Made by a program: the position numbers and the translations under genes. From Acidobacteriota bacterium (lineage in GTDB: Bacteria; Acidobacteriota; Terriglobia; Bryobacterales; Bryobacteraceae): 64,000 nucleotides of DNA. The stretch spans positions 124,001 through 188,000 of the forward strand of contig JAFDVS010000026.1 of NCBI GenBank assembly GCA_018268935.1, written 5' to 3'. The notes beneath the pieces are model-generated. The model ran no database searches. It was not told the origin of the DNA and saw nothing but the letters and a program-made list of their open reading frames with translations. Below, piece by piece: positions 11,064 to 19,673 of the stretch (its first letter is position 1; every line of letters begins with the position of its first letter).

Positions 11064-12099
11064 GCTATGGTTCGCGATCGTCTGCGCCATGTTGGCCGCC
11101 TACGTTGTACTGGATGGCTACGACTTCGGCGCTGGAATTGTGCACCTCTTTGTGGCCCGCAACAATGAGGAGCGGCGCCAGGTGCTGGCGGCCATCGGCC
11201 CCTATTGGGACGGCAACGAGGTGTGGCTGTTGGCCGCGGGCGGTGCGCTCTTTGTAGCATTTCCCCGAGTGCTCTCCGCCGGCATTTCGGGCTTCTATTT
11301 CGCGATCTTCCTCGTGCTTTGGTGCTTGATTCTGCGCGGCATCGCCATCGAATTCCGAAGCCACCTGGCGGATCCTCTGTGGCGCGCCGCGTGGGACTTT
11401 CTGTTCGCCTTGGCGAGTATGCTTCTCGCTCTCTTCTTCGGCACGGCGCTCGGTAACTTGGTGCGGGGAGTGCCTCTCAACGATGCGGGGTGGTTTAGCC
11501 TTCCGCTTTTCACGACGTTCTCTCCTTCTGGAGTTGTGGGGATTCTCGATTGGTACACAATTGGAGCAGGGCTAATGGGCGTGGTCGCACTCGGCGCACA
11601 CGGCGCTGCGTTCCTCACCTGGCGCACCGATGGGGAAGTGCAGCGGCGCGCCCGCCTCGGGGCGAAGCACCTCTTCCGCGCCGCTGTGGGGTTGTGGCTG
11701 ATCCTGTTCTTCGAAACCCACAGACTGAATGACGTTCTCAGTGTGTTGGGACAACGCCCTTTGGGATGGCTGGGAGTGGCCCTGGCGCTCGGTGGCATTG
11801 CTGCGGTCCATCACGGGTTGGAGCGCGGCAAAGACCTGACCGCCTTTCTTGGAACCAGCGCTTTCCTTGCGGGGACACTGGTTGCTACCGCGGCCTGCCT
11901 CTTTCCCGTGATGCTCAAATCCATCGACAATCCAGCTCTCTCCATTACCGCATACACAGGTGGTGGGGATGAGGCAGGGCTGCGGCTCGCTTTACGATGG
12001 CTTGGCATTGGCCTCCCGCTGGCTATTGGCTACTTTGTGATGAACTTCCGGCTTCATCGCGGCAAAGCCGTTGCAGCGCGCGATGGCGAAGGCTATTGA
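11056..12099 (+). CDS. cydB: Cytochrome bd-type quinol oxidase subunit II
   Basis: 347 residues beginning MFELWFAIVCAMLAAYVVLDGYDFGAGI, the canonical CydB N-terminus. GPYWDGNEVWLLAAGG and FYFAIFLVLWCLILRGIAIEF are diagnostic. About eight membrane helices are evident. CCGGAGG gives a ribosome site before the ATG, which lies 8 bases inside the end of cydA. No small cydX-like gene follows; the 3' end overlaps the converging peptidase gene by 7 bases. Confidence 0.95.
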   Translation: MFELWFAIVCAMLAAYVVLDGYDFGAGIVHLFVARNNEERRQVLAAIGPYWDGNEVWLLAAGGALFVAFPRVLSAGISGFYFAIFLVLWCLILRGIAIEFRSHLADPLWRAAWDFLFALASMLLALFFGTALGNLVRGVPLNDAGWFSLPLFTTFSPSGVVGILDWYTIGAGLMGVVALGAHGAAFLTWRTDGEVQRRARLGAKHLFRAAVGLWLILFFETHRLNDVLSVLGQRPLGWLGVALALGGIAAVHHGLERGKDLTAFLGTSAFLAGTLVATAACLFPVMLKSIDNPALSITAYTGGGDEAGLRLALRWLGIGLPLAIGYFVMNFRLHRGKAVAARDGEGY

Positions 12100-13442
12100 T
12101 TCTCCGTAAGGAGCTTGAGGGCGCGACTCATTGCCGCATCGCGGCCCGCCGCCACATCTTCCTTCGCAAATGCCGGCACTGCGATATCGGGCGGAATGCC
12201 ATCGACGTCAAAAGTTTCTCCTTTCGGACTGCGATATACCGTGTTTGGCAAAGCGAAGGTCCATCCATTCGGCAGATGACGTTCCAGCGGATCGCAAAAC
12301 ACGCCCTGCGTGGCTTCTCCAATCACGTGAACTTTCGGTGTCCGGCCCCGTAGCGCCAACACCAGAACCTCCGCTGCGCTCATGGTGACTGGGCTGGTAA
12401 GCAGAATCACGGGGCCGGAAAATACGGATCTGCTCGATGGCTCGACGTATACAGGGTCGGCAGGCCGAGCCACGCCAACCGGAACGTGCGGCTCGATCGT
12501 GAAAGCGAGATAACGATACCGGCTCAGACGAGCCGCCATGGCGAGCGCGAGTTGATCTTCGCCTCCGAAGGAGAGACGGAGGTCGATGACCAAGGCGCGA
12601 AGCTTCGGGTTCGCAAACATTTCGTCAAAAGCCTCATCCAAAGCAGAGCGATCCTTGCCCCGCCTGGCGTATCCTCCGAAGGACAGAATGCGCAGGTAGC
12701 CCGCTCCGCTTTCCAACAGCAAATACTGAAGCTGCCCCCGGCAGTAACTCCTCAGCTTCGAACCCAAATAGGCTTTGTCAGTAATGGAGAACAGGGCATT
12801 CCGGCCTTCCTTCGCGAAGTACTCCACAGAGGCTCCTATGAGTCGCTCCGAACCCGAACGAAATGATGCTGCCGACTCCCGCTTAAGCGATGGTGCCTCG
12901 ATTCCGGTATGCAGATCGTAGAGGGAAGCCCGCATCGATTCGAGCGCATCGAACGTTTGCTGAGGCGTGGATTGGCGGTTGACTCTGGCGCGGTACTCCT
13001 CGATGGATTTCTTCCAATCCACGCGCCGGCGCTCAAACGAGATGTAGTGCTCCGTGAAGGTGCTGGCGAAGATCTCGAATACTGTTTGCGGAGTGTTGGT
13101 CGCGGGGGGATTGCAGTTGGAAGGCATGTTTGCGATGCGTTCCAACCTCACCTTGTAGAGGGCTCCGGGAGAATAGATCGACACTTGGCCGGCCGTACCG
13201 CCCGCGCTGACAGCCAGTATCCCGCCATCCGGCCGTCGAAAGCTCCGCTCAGCACCAGGCACAGGGCGCCGCGTGCGGAGTGCATCGAAGCTATGCACAC
13301 AGGTGGTCGAGGTAATCTCAAAGGCGGACAAACGCATGCCGTTGATTCTGTATAGATTGCCGAAGCCGATGCTGCGCCAGACCTCTTCTTCCGCAACGGC
13401 AGGCGCCGGCAAGAACAATGCGAACAAAAGCGCATAGATCAA
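12093..13442 (-). CDS. S41-family (tail-specific protease-like) secreted peptidase
   Basis: 449 residues if translation starts at TTG 13442, which overlaps the stop of the preceding gene as TTGA and leaves a signal peptide MIYALLFALFLPAPAVA. The C-terminal half is the S41 catalytic domain: LRALVIDLRLSFGGEDQLAL, GPVILLTSPVTMSAAEVLV with the likely nucleophile Ser355, then VHVIGEATQGVF and VDGIPPDIAVP. No PDZ domain is obvious. The N-terminal 120 residues match nothing I recognise. It is the last gene of a minus-strand run and converges on cydB. The start is the least certain part. Confidence 0.8.
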   Translation of the reverse strand: MIYALLFALFLPAPAVAEEEVWRSIGFGNLYRINGMRLSAFEITSTTCVHSFDALRTRRPVPGAERSFRRPDGGILAVSAGGTAGQVSIYSPGALYKVRLERIANMPSNCNPPATNTPQTVFEIFASTFTEHYISFERRRVDWKKSIEEYRARVNRQSTPQQTFDALESMRASLYDLHTGIEAPSLKRESAASFRSGSERLIGASVEYFAKEGRNALFSITDKAYLGSKLRSYCRGQLQYLLLESGAGYLRILSFGGYARRGKDRSALDEAFDEMFANPKLRALVIDLRLSFGGEDQLALAMAARLSRYRYLAFTIEPHVPVGVARPADPVYVEPSSRSVFSGPVILLTSPVTMSAAEVLVLALRGRTPKVHVIGEATQGVFCDPLERHLPNGWTFALPNTVYRSPKGETFDVDGIPPDIAVPAFAKEDVAAGRDAAMSRALKLLTENQ

Positions 13443-13963
13443 CGTGCGGCCCTCGACGGGCGTTTCACGCCGAGCAGGATGCGCGCCCGGGCGCGCATCG
13501 CGGGTGTGCCGTGAGTCAAGGCGTGCTCCAGATGGAGCATTGCCTCGTCGAGCAGCGAAGAATCCATCTGGGCAAGGTCGTACATCGTCTGCAACGAGAA
13601 TGTCCGAACGATGGAACTCTTGCTGCACAGCCACTGGCCGACGGTTTCAAAGGCTTCCCTTCGCTCCTCCGCTGTGAGCGGCAGCAGCGGTAGCATGAGG
13701 CAGACGTGTTCTCTCACTTCCCAATATTCAAATCGGGCGAGCATATCGAGAACGAACCGCTTGTAAGGGTGTATCAGGTGCGGCTGTGCCGAAGCCACAA
13801 ACTCCAGCGCGTCCGCCGCTCTGGAAATGAGCACACGATCTTGTGAGTCGAAGGCTTCCAGGAGTTCGGGAAGGAGTTCGGGGTGCGCGAGAACCCGTTT
13901 TGCGACAGCCTTCGAGTTCCCGAGTGATTGCCGGGTGCCACCGCGCAGGCGGTTGAGAAGCAT
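13439..13963 (-). CDS. HEAT-like alpha-helical repeat protein
   Basis: 174 residues, no signal peptide, mostly helical. Repeating amphipathic helices such as LLPELLEAFDSQDRVLISRAADALEFVAS, FEYWEVREHVCLMLPLLPL and SSIVRTFSLQTMYDLAQ look like HEAT or ARM repeats, which usually bind other proteins. No catalytic motif is seen. Its stop overlaps the presumed TTG start of the S41 peptidase, so the two are coupled. Function is unknown. Confidence 0.7.
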   Translation of the reverse strand: MLLNRLRGGTRQSLGNSKAVAKRVLAHPELLPELLEAFDSQDRVLISRAADALEFVASAQPHLIHPYKRFVLDMLARFEYWEVREHVCLMLPLLPLTAEERREAFETVGQWLCSKSSIVRTFSLQTMYDLAQMDSSLLDEAMLHLEHALTHGTPAMRARARILLGVKRPSRAAR

Positions 13964-13987
13964 CCCTTTCAGCGTAGCGCGAGGCCC

Positions 13988-14245
13988 CTAACCGAGTAAG
14001 GCGAGAACAGCGCCTGAGAGTTCGCCGCTTCCGAGGCGAGCGACCGGCCGTCCTTGTACGCGCAACTCCAGGCTTAGCCCCGCGCCAGTGAGTGCCTGAT
14101 GGAGCAACTGAGTGATCTCGCGCCGCTTCTGGCCATCGCTCCAAGGCTTCCACAGCTGCAAGGCGTCGTGCAGTGTCGGGAACTCCAGTACGATCTGCCG
14201 GCTGTCCCCCAGGTTGTCTCCCGTGATGGCAATTTCTTTCAGCAT
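13988..14245 (-). CDS. Small hypothetical protein (85 residues)
   Basis: Begins MLKEIAITGDNLGD and ends GELSGAVLALLG. It contains a helix LHDALQLWKPWSDGQKRREITQLLHQALT and beta-like LSLELRVQGRPVARLGSG. No membrane helix or known motif is recognised. It lies between the P450 (49 bases) and the HEAT-like gene (24 bases) on the same strand, so it is probably co-transcribed. No strong ribosome site precedes the ATG. Confidence 0.55.
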   Translation of the reverse strand: MLKEIAITGDNLGDSRQIVLEFPTLHDALQLWKPWSDGQKRREITQLLHQALTGAGLSLELRVQGRPVARLGSGELSGAVLALLG

Positions 14246-14294
14246 GAACGGTGGCTCTCGCCGAACATCTTATCGGCGGAAGCTGCGGGAAGGA

Positions 14295-15644
14295 TTACGG
14301 CACGCGAGACTCGATCCGCATTTTCATCCCGGATTTCGGACGCAAGGTTATCTGGGCCAACGGCTCAATGGTCTGCCCCGGGACAAGTTGAAGCCGCCAG
14401 CGCCGCCCAATAGCGGCCAAAGCCAGCACGCCTTCCATCCAGGCGAAGCGCTCGCCGATACAGATCCGCGAGCCGCCACCAAATGGGTAGTACACGAACT
14501 TGTTTCGTTCTGCTTCTTTGTCAGCCACAAACCGCTGGGGACGAAATTCAAGCGGTTCGGGCCAGTAGCGTGGATCACGATGAGTGATATATGGGCTCAT
14601 CAGAACGATGTTGTTCTTGGGGACGCGGTAGCCGCCGAGAGAGATCTCACGCGTTGTCATTCGCCCAATGGCCCACGCGGGAGGAAACAGGCGCATGGAC
14701 TCGGCGAATACCCCTCGCGTGTAGCGAAGTTGAGGGAGGTCGTCGAACTGCGGTTCGCGTGCGCCCAGGACGCTATCAATTTCGTCGTGAAACGCCGCTT
14801 CGGCCGTAGGGTTCTGCGACAACAGATACCAGGCCCATGTGAGTGCGTTGGCCGTTGTCTCATGACCGGCGAGAAACAGCGTCAGCGCTTCATCGCGAAC
14901 CTGCTTGTCAGTCATCCCGCCGGTGCCCGCTTCTTCGTCCTGGGCCAGAATCAGCATCGACAACAGATCGCCCGTGTCGAGTCCGGACGCACGGCGCTCC
15001 TCGATCAGGCGATAGATGATGCCATCCAACTGCGATTTGGCCTTCTGGAACCGCTTCGTGGCCGGAAGCGGCAGCTTCACCAGCAAATCGCTGAATGGAA
15101 GCAGCGCCAATTGGAACAGGCCGAGGACGGCTGCCATCGACTCCCCGATTGCGTCCGCGTCGGCATCGACATCGGCGCTGAACAAGGTGCGGGCGACTAT
15201 GGCCAGAGTCATCCTGGCCATTTCCTGGTGCATGTCACGCGTTTCGCCCTGCGTCCAAGAGCAGGCTGTCCGAGTGGCGAGTTGCGACATGGAGGCGCCG
15301 TAACCGGTGAGGCGATCGCGATGAAAGGCGGGTTGCACCAAACGGCGCTGACGCAAATGGTGCTCCCCCTCGCTGGTCAACAGACCTTCTCCCAGCAGGA
15401 TCTTCGAGCGCTGCAGAATGCGGCTCTTGAGGAAGTTGGGCTGTTGATTGACAAGGACCTCTTTGATCAGGTCCGGGTGATTGACAAAGTACAGGTCCTG
15501 GTTGCCCAGCCGGAAATAGCACAGGTCAGGGTACTGCTCCGCCATTCGCGCGAGGAATAAAAGTGGATTGCGGCGAAAGGCTGCTAGGTGCCCAAGGATC
15601 AGCGGATTCTTCGGCCCATGAGGCCGGGCATTTGGGCCTGGCAC
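14295..15644 (-). CDS. Cytochrome P450
   Basis: 449 residues from a GTG start, soluble (no membrane anchor). The I-helix oxygen motif AGHETT is at 259-264, the K-helix ExxR is ESMR (315-318), and the heme loop FGGGSRICIG carries the thiolate ligand Cys395. The proline-rich entry is PGPNARPHGPKNPLILGHL. The pattern resembles bacterial enzymes of the CYP4/CYP102-like clan that hydroxylate fatty or aliphatic compounds, but the substrate cannot be read from sequence. No ferredoxin or reductase gene is nearby. It starts 6 bases after the stop of the copper monooxygenase gene, so both oxygenases are probably co-expressed. Confidence 0.93.
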   Translation of the reverse strand: MPGPNARPHGPKNPLILGHLAAFRRNPLLFLARMAEQYPDLCYFRLGNQDLYFVNHPDLIKEVLVNQQPNFLKSRILQRSKILLGEGLLTSEGEHHLRQRRLVQPAFHRDRLTGYGASMSQLATRTACSWTQGETRDMHQEMARMTLAIVARTLFSADVDADADAIGESMAAVLGLFQLALLPFSDLLVKLPLPATKRFQKAKSQLDGIIYRLIEERRASGLDTGDLLSMLILAQDEEAGTGGMTDKQVRDEALTLFLAGHETTANALTWAWYLLSQNPTAEAAFHDEIDSVLGAREPQFDDLPQLRYTRGVFAESMRLFPPAWAIGRMTTREISLGGYRVPKNNIVLMSPYITHRDPRYWPEPLEFRPQRFVADKEAERNKFVYYPFGGGSRICIGERFAWMEGVLALAAIGRRWRLQLVPGQTIEPLAQITLRPKSGMKMRIESRVP

Positions 15645-15650
15645 GCCGGG

Positions 15651-16919
15651 TTATGGTTTGGAGGAAGAGAACGGCAGCAGGTTCTCCCGATCCAACGTCA
15701 CGCCCAGAAACGTGATGCACATTTCGTCTTCTGTACCTTCGCCCCAACGCACCGGCTTGAGCGGGTTGTTGGGATTGCGCGGGTTGCCTTCCGAGTTGTC
15801 GAAGCGGCACGACATCTTCAGGTTGGTGAAAGCAGAAATCGGAACCTGTTCTTTGTAGTTGTAGAATCCCTGCCAGTTGAAGTCCCAATCGTTGATGTAA
15901 ATGAGAGGCCTCGCCTCTTTGCCGAACTCCTGTGCGTCGAGGCGGATCTGGCGCCCCAGTTTGTGCATATGGGGAAACACCTGCACAACCTTGGCATCTA
16001 GCAACGGAGGCACAACAAACTCCGCTTTCACCTCGTAATCGGCATTGCCTGGTGGAATCTCGAACCGTTCATTGAGGATGGGAATGTAGAATAGCCTCCG
16101 CTCAACCTTCTCTTTCGACAGGTAGAGGCCAACCCGGGTTGTATCTTCGCCAGTGCGCCCCACCGGGTAGTAGTGAACCTGCATCACCAGCCGCCCGTTC
16201 TTCGGGATTTGAATGGCGATACCTTCCGGAAGAGGACGCGGGATGGTGCCCGGCGCCCAGCCGCCGAGCATGCTGTTGAACGAAATGTCGAACTTTGGCC
16301 CCCCGAAGCAGGTGTAGCCCGGTCCTTCCTCTTCCGCATCGAGCTTCGAGGATTGATTCCTCTCGTCGATATACATGATCACGTGGTGCACAATGCGGCG
16401 GTCGCCGGGGATCACGTCAACCGCTTTGACGTAGGCGGTTTCTTCGAATGGATTGGAGACAACGAAGCAGCGGTAAACATCCTTGCCGCGCGCCGGAGTG
16501 TAGGGTTCCGCCATTTGAACAACCAGATCCGGTTGGCCCAGTGCCCACTCCCCGGTCTGGGGTCGCGGTTCAGGCAGCTCTTCGGGATTCCCCTGGGGCG
16601 CACCGGCGTTCACCCAGGAAATCAGGGTTTGGCGCTCTTCGGTGGTCAGATTATAGGATTCACGGAACTCGCCGTAGCCCTCCACAGGCTTCCACGGGGG
16701 CATGATCTTCTCGGAAACTACCCGTTTGATATCGTCTGCCCACGTCTGCGCATCCTCATAAGAGGTGAGCGTGAAGGGGGCAATGTTGTTCGGAACGTGG
16801 CAGAGCTGGCACTTTTCCTGGAGGATGCGAGAGACCTCTTTGGAGTAAGTGGGCTGTGCCTGTGCAACGGAAACAACTGTGAGCAAAGATGTTAGCAGCA
16901 TCCATCGGACGGTGTTCAT
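15651..16919 (-). CDS. Copper type II (PHM/DBM-like) monooxygenase with N-terminal cytochrome c motif
   Basis: 422 residues from ATG 16919, preceded by AAAGGA. A signal peptide (about 1-21) is followed by a CQLCH heme-binding site (37-41) in a short cytochrome c-like domain. The remainder matches the two-copper ascorbate-dependent monooxygenase fold. All expected ligands can be placed: His178-His179 (IVHHVIM), His249 (MQVHYY), His317 and His319 (FPHMHKLG), and Met400 (EDEMC). Such enzymes hydroxylate carbon using two electrons; here the heme may supply them. Periplasmic or extracellular. The substrate is unknown. Confidence 0.85.
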   Translation of the reverse strand: MNTVRWMLLTSLLTVVSVAQAQPTYSKEVSRILQEKCQLCHVPNNIAPFTLTSYEDAQTWADDIKRVVSEKIMPPWKPVEGYGEFRESYNLTTEERQTLISWVNAGAPQGNPEELPEPRPQTGEWALGQPDLVVQMAEPYTPARGKDVYRCFVVSNPFEETAYVKAVDVIPGDRRIVHHVIMYIDERNQSSKLDAEEEGPGYTCFGGPKFDISFNSMLGGWAPGTIPRPLPEGIAIQIPKNGRLVMQVHYYPVGRTGEDTTRVGLYLSKEKVERRLFYIPILNERFEIPPGNADYEVKAEFVVPPLLDAKVVQVFPHMHKLGRQIRLDAQEFGKEARPLIYINDWDFNWQGFYNYKEQVPISAFTNLKMSCRFDNSEGNPRNPNNPLKPVRWGEGTEDEMCITFLGVTLDRENLLPFSSSKP

Positions 16920-17027
16920 ATAGCCGGCAAATCCTTTTATCAATGTATCATGGACGCTAGAAGCCATACGCTGGATACAGAAAGTTGCTCGGTTGGGCTA
17001 TGGTGGAAGTAGGAAGCGGGTAACCAA

Positions 17028-17270
17028 ATGGCCAGAGGTTGGGAATCGAAAGATGTCGAATCGCAGCAGGACTTGGCCGAGCAACGGGAACGGGAGCGAG
17101 AGCAACCACCGCTGAGCGCGGAGGAAAAGGAAAAGCTGGCCCGGCGGGAAAGTCTGCATCTGGACGAGACTCGGCTGCTGCGGGATCTGGACAAGGCACG
17201 TCACCCCCGGCACCGGGAGCAGGTTGAGGCAGCGCTCGAACACATCCGGCGGAAGCTGTCGGAAGTCTGA
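17028..17270 (+). CDS. Small charged hypothetical protein (80 residues)
   Basis: Rich in Glu, Arg and Lys, predicted all-helical and cytoplasmic: DLAEQREREREQPPLSAEEKEKLARR, then LDETRLLRDLDKARHPRHREQVEAALEHIRRKL. A strong purine-rich ribosome site (GGAAGCGG) precedes the ATG. It diverges from the copper monooxygenase and converges on the quinoprotein gene 9 bases away. No known family is recognised. Confidence 0.65.
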   Translation: MARGWESKDVESQQDLAEQREREREQPPLSAEEKEKLARRESLHLDETRLLRDLDKARHPRHREQVEAALEHIRRKLSEV

Positions 17271-17279
17271 TCCCGGAAC

Positions 17280-18842
17280 CTATGGAAGCGCGAACGTAAA
17301 CACCGCCGCTTTGCTCATAATGGCAACGTATTGTTTGCCCCGCACCGAGTAAGTCATCGGGCCGGCGCGGATAGCTCCACCTGTGTTGAAATGCCAAAGC
17401 ACCTTGCCTGTCCCGGCATCGGCGGCGAGGAACTGGCCCTCTCGTGAGGAAAAAAACACCAGGCCGCCGGCCGTCGTCATCGCTCCGGCGTGATTCACTT
17501 CCTGCACACCCTCAAAGGCGTACTCCCAACGCACCTTGCCCGTTGCCAGTTCCACCGCCCGGAAGTACTGTTGAGGCTGCTGGGTTTCCAAATCGATAGT
17601 GGGCCCGGTAGGGAAATAGATGCCGCAGGAATCTCGGGCCGTGAGGTACATCAGGCCGGTTTGCGGGTTGTAGGCCGGGGGCTGCCAGTTCGTGCCACCG
17701 TGTACATCCGGGCAGACCCTGGCGCCTTTGGCATTGGGAATTGCAGTGGCACGAGGGATGGCGCGCCCCTCCGATGTGAACTCTTTCGCCCATGTTGCCT
17801 TGGCGAAAGGCGTCGCGCGAAGGAACCGCCCGCTGGTGCGATCGACTACATAGAGATAGCCGTTACGATTGGCCTGCACCAACAGCTTGCGCGGAGTGCC
17901 CTGCCAAAGTGCATCGATCAGGACCGGAGTCTCGTTGCTGTCCCAATCCCACACATCGTGCGGAGTGAACTGGTAGTGCCAGACGCGTTCTCCGCTGGCA
18001 GGGCGCAGCGCAACCACGGAGTTCGAAAACAGATTGTCGCCCTTGCGGTCACTACCGTCGAAGTCTTTCGGGCCTGGATTGCCAGTCGGCCAATAGACTA
18101 GGTTAAGGTCGGGATCATGTGTGCCGGAGGTCCACGTCGCTGCGCCACCCACTTTCCAAACATCGGTGGCAGGCCAGGAATCGGCGTGAGGCTCCCCCGG
18201 CGCAGGTATGGTGAACCAGCGCCACGAGAGCTTACCTGTTTCCACCTCATAGGCATCCAGGTGGCCGCGGAGTTGGCCCGTGTCACCTCCCCTCTCCCCC
18301 AAGAGCACGCGGCTTCCTAGAATCAGTGGTGCACCCGTAGTGCCGAAGCACGGCAGCCCTTCTCGCACGTTCGATTGCCACACTAAGCTGCCATTGCGTG
18401 CATCAATGCCCAACAACCGGCAATCGCTGGTGGCCATGAAGACCCGAGTTCCGGATATGGCCATGCCGCGATTCCAGTTCGCACCCTGTCGCGGCGGCTG
18501 AGACGGGTCCCCGGATTCGGTGCTTACGGCGGGCTTGTGCAGATAGTTCCAAAGCACACGGCCGGTGCGCGCATCGAGGGCATAGGCCTCTTCCCCACCT
18601 ACCGTGAAGTACATGATGCCGTCGCGTACCAGCGGAGTTGCCTCGGAACGAGTAGGAAGACGAGTGATCTGAAACACCCATTCGGCTTTCATTTGAGCAA
18701 CGTTCGCCCGAGTGATCTGCGCCAATGGGCTGAAGCGCCGGCCCGTGTTGTCCCGATCGTAGGTGAGCCAGTCGTTGGGATTGGCGTAGCGCGGGTCAAT
18801 GGTCTGTGCCGACAGTGTAAGCGTGAGTGCGAGAAAGAGCAT
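17280..18842 (-). CDS. PQQ-dependent dehydrogenase (quinoprotein, eight-bladed propeller)
   Basis: 520 residues with a short signal peptide (MLFLALTLTLSAQ). Propeller repeats are obvious: YALDARTGRVLWNY, LLGIDARNGSLVWQ, AYEVETGKLSWRW, VALRPASGERVWHYQ, YVVDRTSGRFLRATP, AVELATGKVRWEYAF and FLAADAGTGKVLWHF. TPHDVWDWDSNE holds the likely catalytic Asp. It would oxidise an alcohol or sugar in the periplasm and pass electrons to cytochrome c. The vicinal disulfide cysteines of methanol and ethanol dehydrogenases are not evident. The diheme cytochrome gene ends 6 bases before its start. Confidence 0.9.
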   Translation of the reverse strand: MLFLALTLTLSAQTIDPRYANPNDWLTYDRDNTGRRFSPLAQITRANVAQMKAEWVFQITRLPTRSEATPLVRDGIMYFTVGGEEAYALDARTGRVLWNYLHKPAVSTESGDPSQPPRQGANWNRGMAISGTRVFMATSDCRLLGIDARNGSLVWQSNVREGLPCFGTTGAPLILGSRVLLGERGGDTGQLRGHLDAYEVETGKLSWRWFTIPAPGEPHADSWPATDVWKVGGAATWTSGTHDPDLNLVYWPTGNPGPKDFDGSDRKGDNLFSNSVVALRPASGERVWHYQFTPHDVWDWDSNETPVLIDALWQGTPRKLLVQANRNGYLYVVDRTSGRFLRATPFAKATWAKEFTSEGRAIPRATAIPNAKGARVCPDVHGGTNWQPPAYNPQTGLMYLTARDSCGIYFPTGPTIDLETQQPQQYFRAVELATGKVRWEYAFEGVQEVNHAGAMTTAGGLVFFSSREGQFLAADAGTGKVLWHFNTGGAIRAGPMTYSVRGKQYVAIMSKAAVFTFALP

Positions 18843-18848
18843 GGAGAT

Positions 18849-19613
18849 TCAGTAGTTGAAAAAGGTGACAGGAAACTTCAGGATCGGCGCGCGCTGGCGG
18901 TGAAGGAAGGCCACAAGGTTCTGCAGTTGCTCCGGTGACAAGCCGGTGGTGGCTGGCATCAGAGAGTGGGACAGCCGCTCAATTTTCGAGGCTTCGGCAT
19001 GATCAATCAGGGCATACTCACCATCCTGCCGCAGCACCTGGTAGGAGAAGTTGTCATGATTGCGCAGCGTTCCTCCCATGGATTGACCCGTGCGAAGGGT
19101 TATACGCACTGCCGAATACCCTTCGGCGATCTCCGCTGACGGGTTGACGATGGATTCGCGAATCTTCTCTGCCGGCATGCGCAAACCGAGGCTCGAAAGG
19201 TCCGGCCCAAGCACGCCCCCCTTGCCGCTGACCATGTGACAACCGCGGCATCCGGCCTGCTCGAAAACATGCTCCCCCGCCGCGACATCGCCAGGAACGG
19301 GTGGACCGAGTCCCGGCCGGGTGTGCGAGTACACATACGCCACTATCTGCCAGAGTTGCTCCTCAGGCAGGCGGAAAGGGATCATCTCGGTGTTCGGGCG
19401 GCCTTTCGAGAGCAGGCTGAAAAAGTTCCTTGGCGGCCCGCCCACCACCATGCGCGAATGAAACAGGTTCGGACCTTCCCCACCCCTGAGATTGGGTCCG
19501 TGGCACCCCGCACAGGTATTGCGATACAGCACCTCGCCCTTCGCGATGGCTGCCGGGTCGGAAGGAAGTTGACCCCACAAGATGGCCGGCAGTAGAGCAA
19601 GGAGGAATCGCAT
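18849..19613 (-). CDS. Secreted diheme cytochrome c
   Basis: 254 residues from ATG 19613 with signal peptide MRFLLALLPAILWGQ. Two class I cytochrome c domains carry heme sites CAGCH (34-38) and CRGCH (122-126); axial Met candidates lie in TEMIPF and HSLMPATTG. The second domain holds an insertion with SIVNPSAEIAEGYSAVRITLRTGQ, known from cytochromes paired with quinoproteins and PVC-type oxidases. It is the probable electron acceptor of the adjacent quinoprotein. A TACAAT hexamer on the minus strand (19628 to 19623) lies 9 bases before the ATG. Confidence 0.9.
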   Translation of the reverse strand: MRFLLALLPAILWGQLPSDPAAIAKGEVLYRNTCAGCHGPNLRGGEGPNLFHSRMVVGGPPRNFFSLLSKGRPNTEMIPFRLPEEQLWQIVAYVYSHTRPGLGPPVPGDVAAGEHVFEQAGCRGCHMVSGKGGVLGPDLSSLGLRMPAEKIRESIVNPSAEIAEGYSAVRITLRTGQSMGGTLRNHDNFSYQVLRQDGEYALIDHAEASKIERLSHSLMPATTGLSPEQLQNLVAFLHRQRAPILKFPVTFFNY

Positions 19614-19673
19614 GTACCGGAGATTGTATATCGGGCTTGCCACCTCGCGCCGCGATGTGGTGGGCTGATCAGT

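Noticed and set aside
14112-15560. 482-residue open frame antisense to the P450
   Set aside because: The P450 has all its motifs on the other strand; this frame has none.
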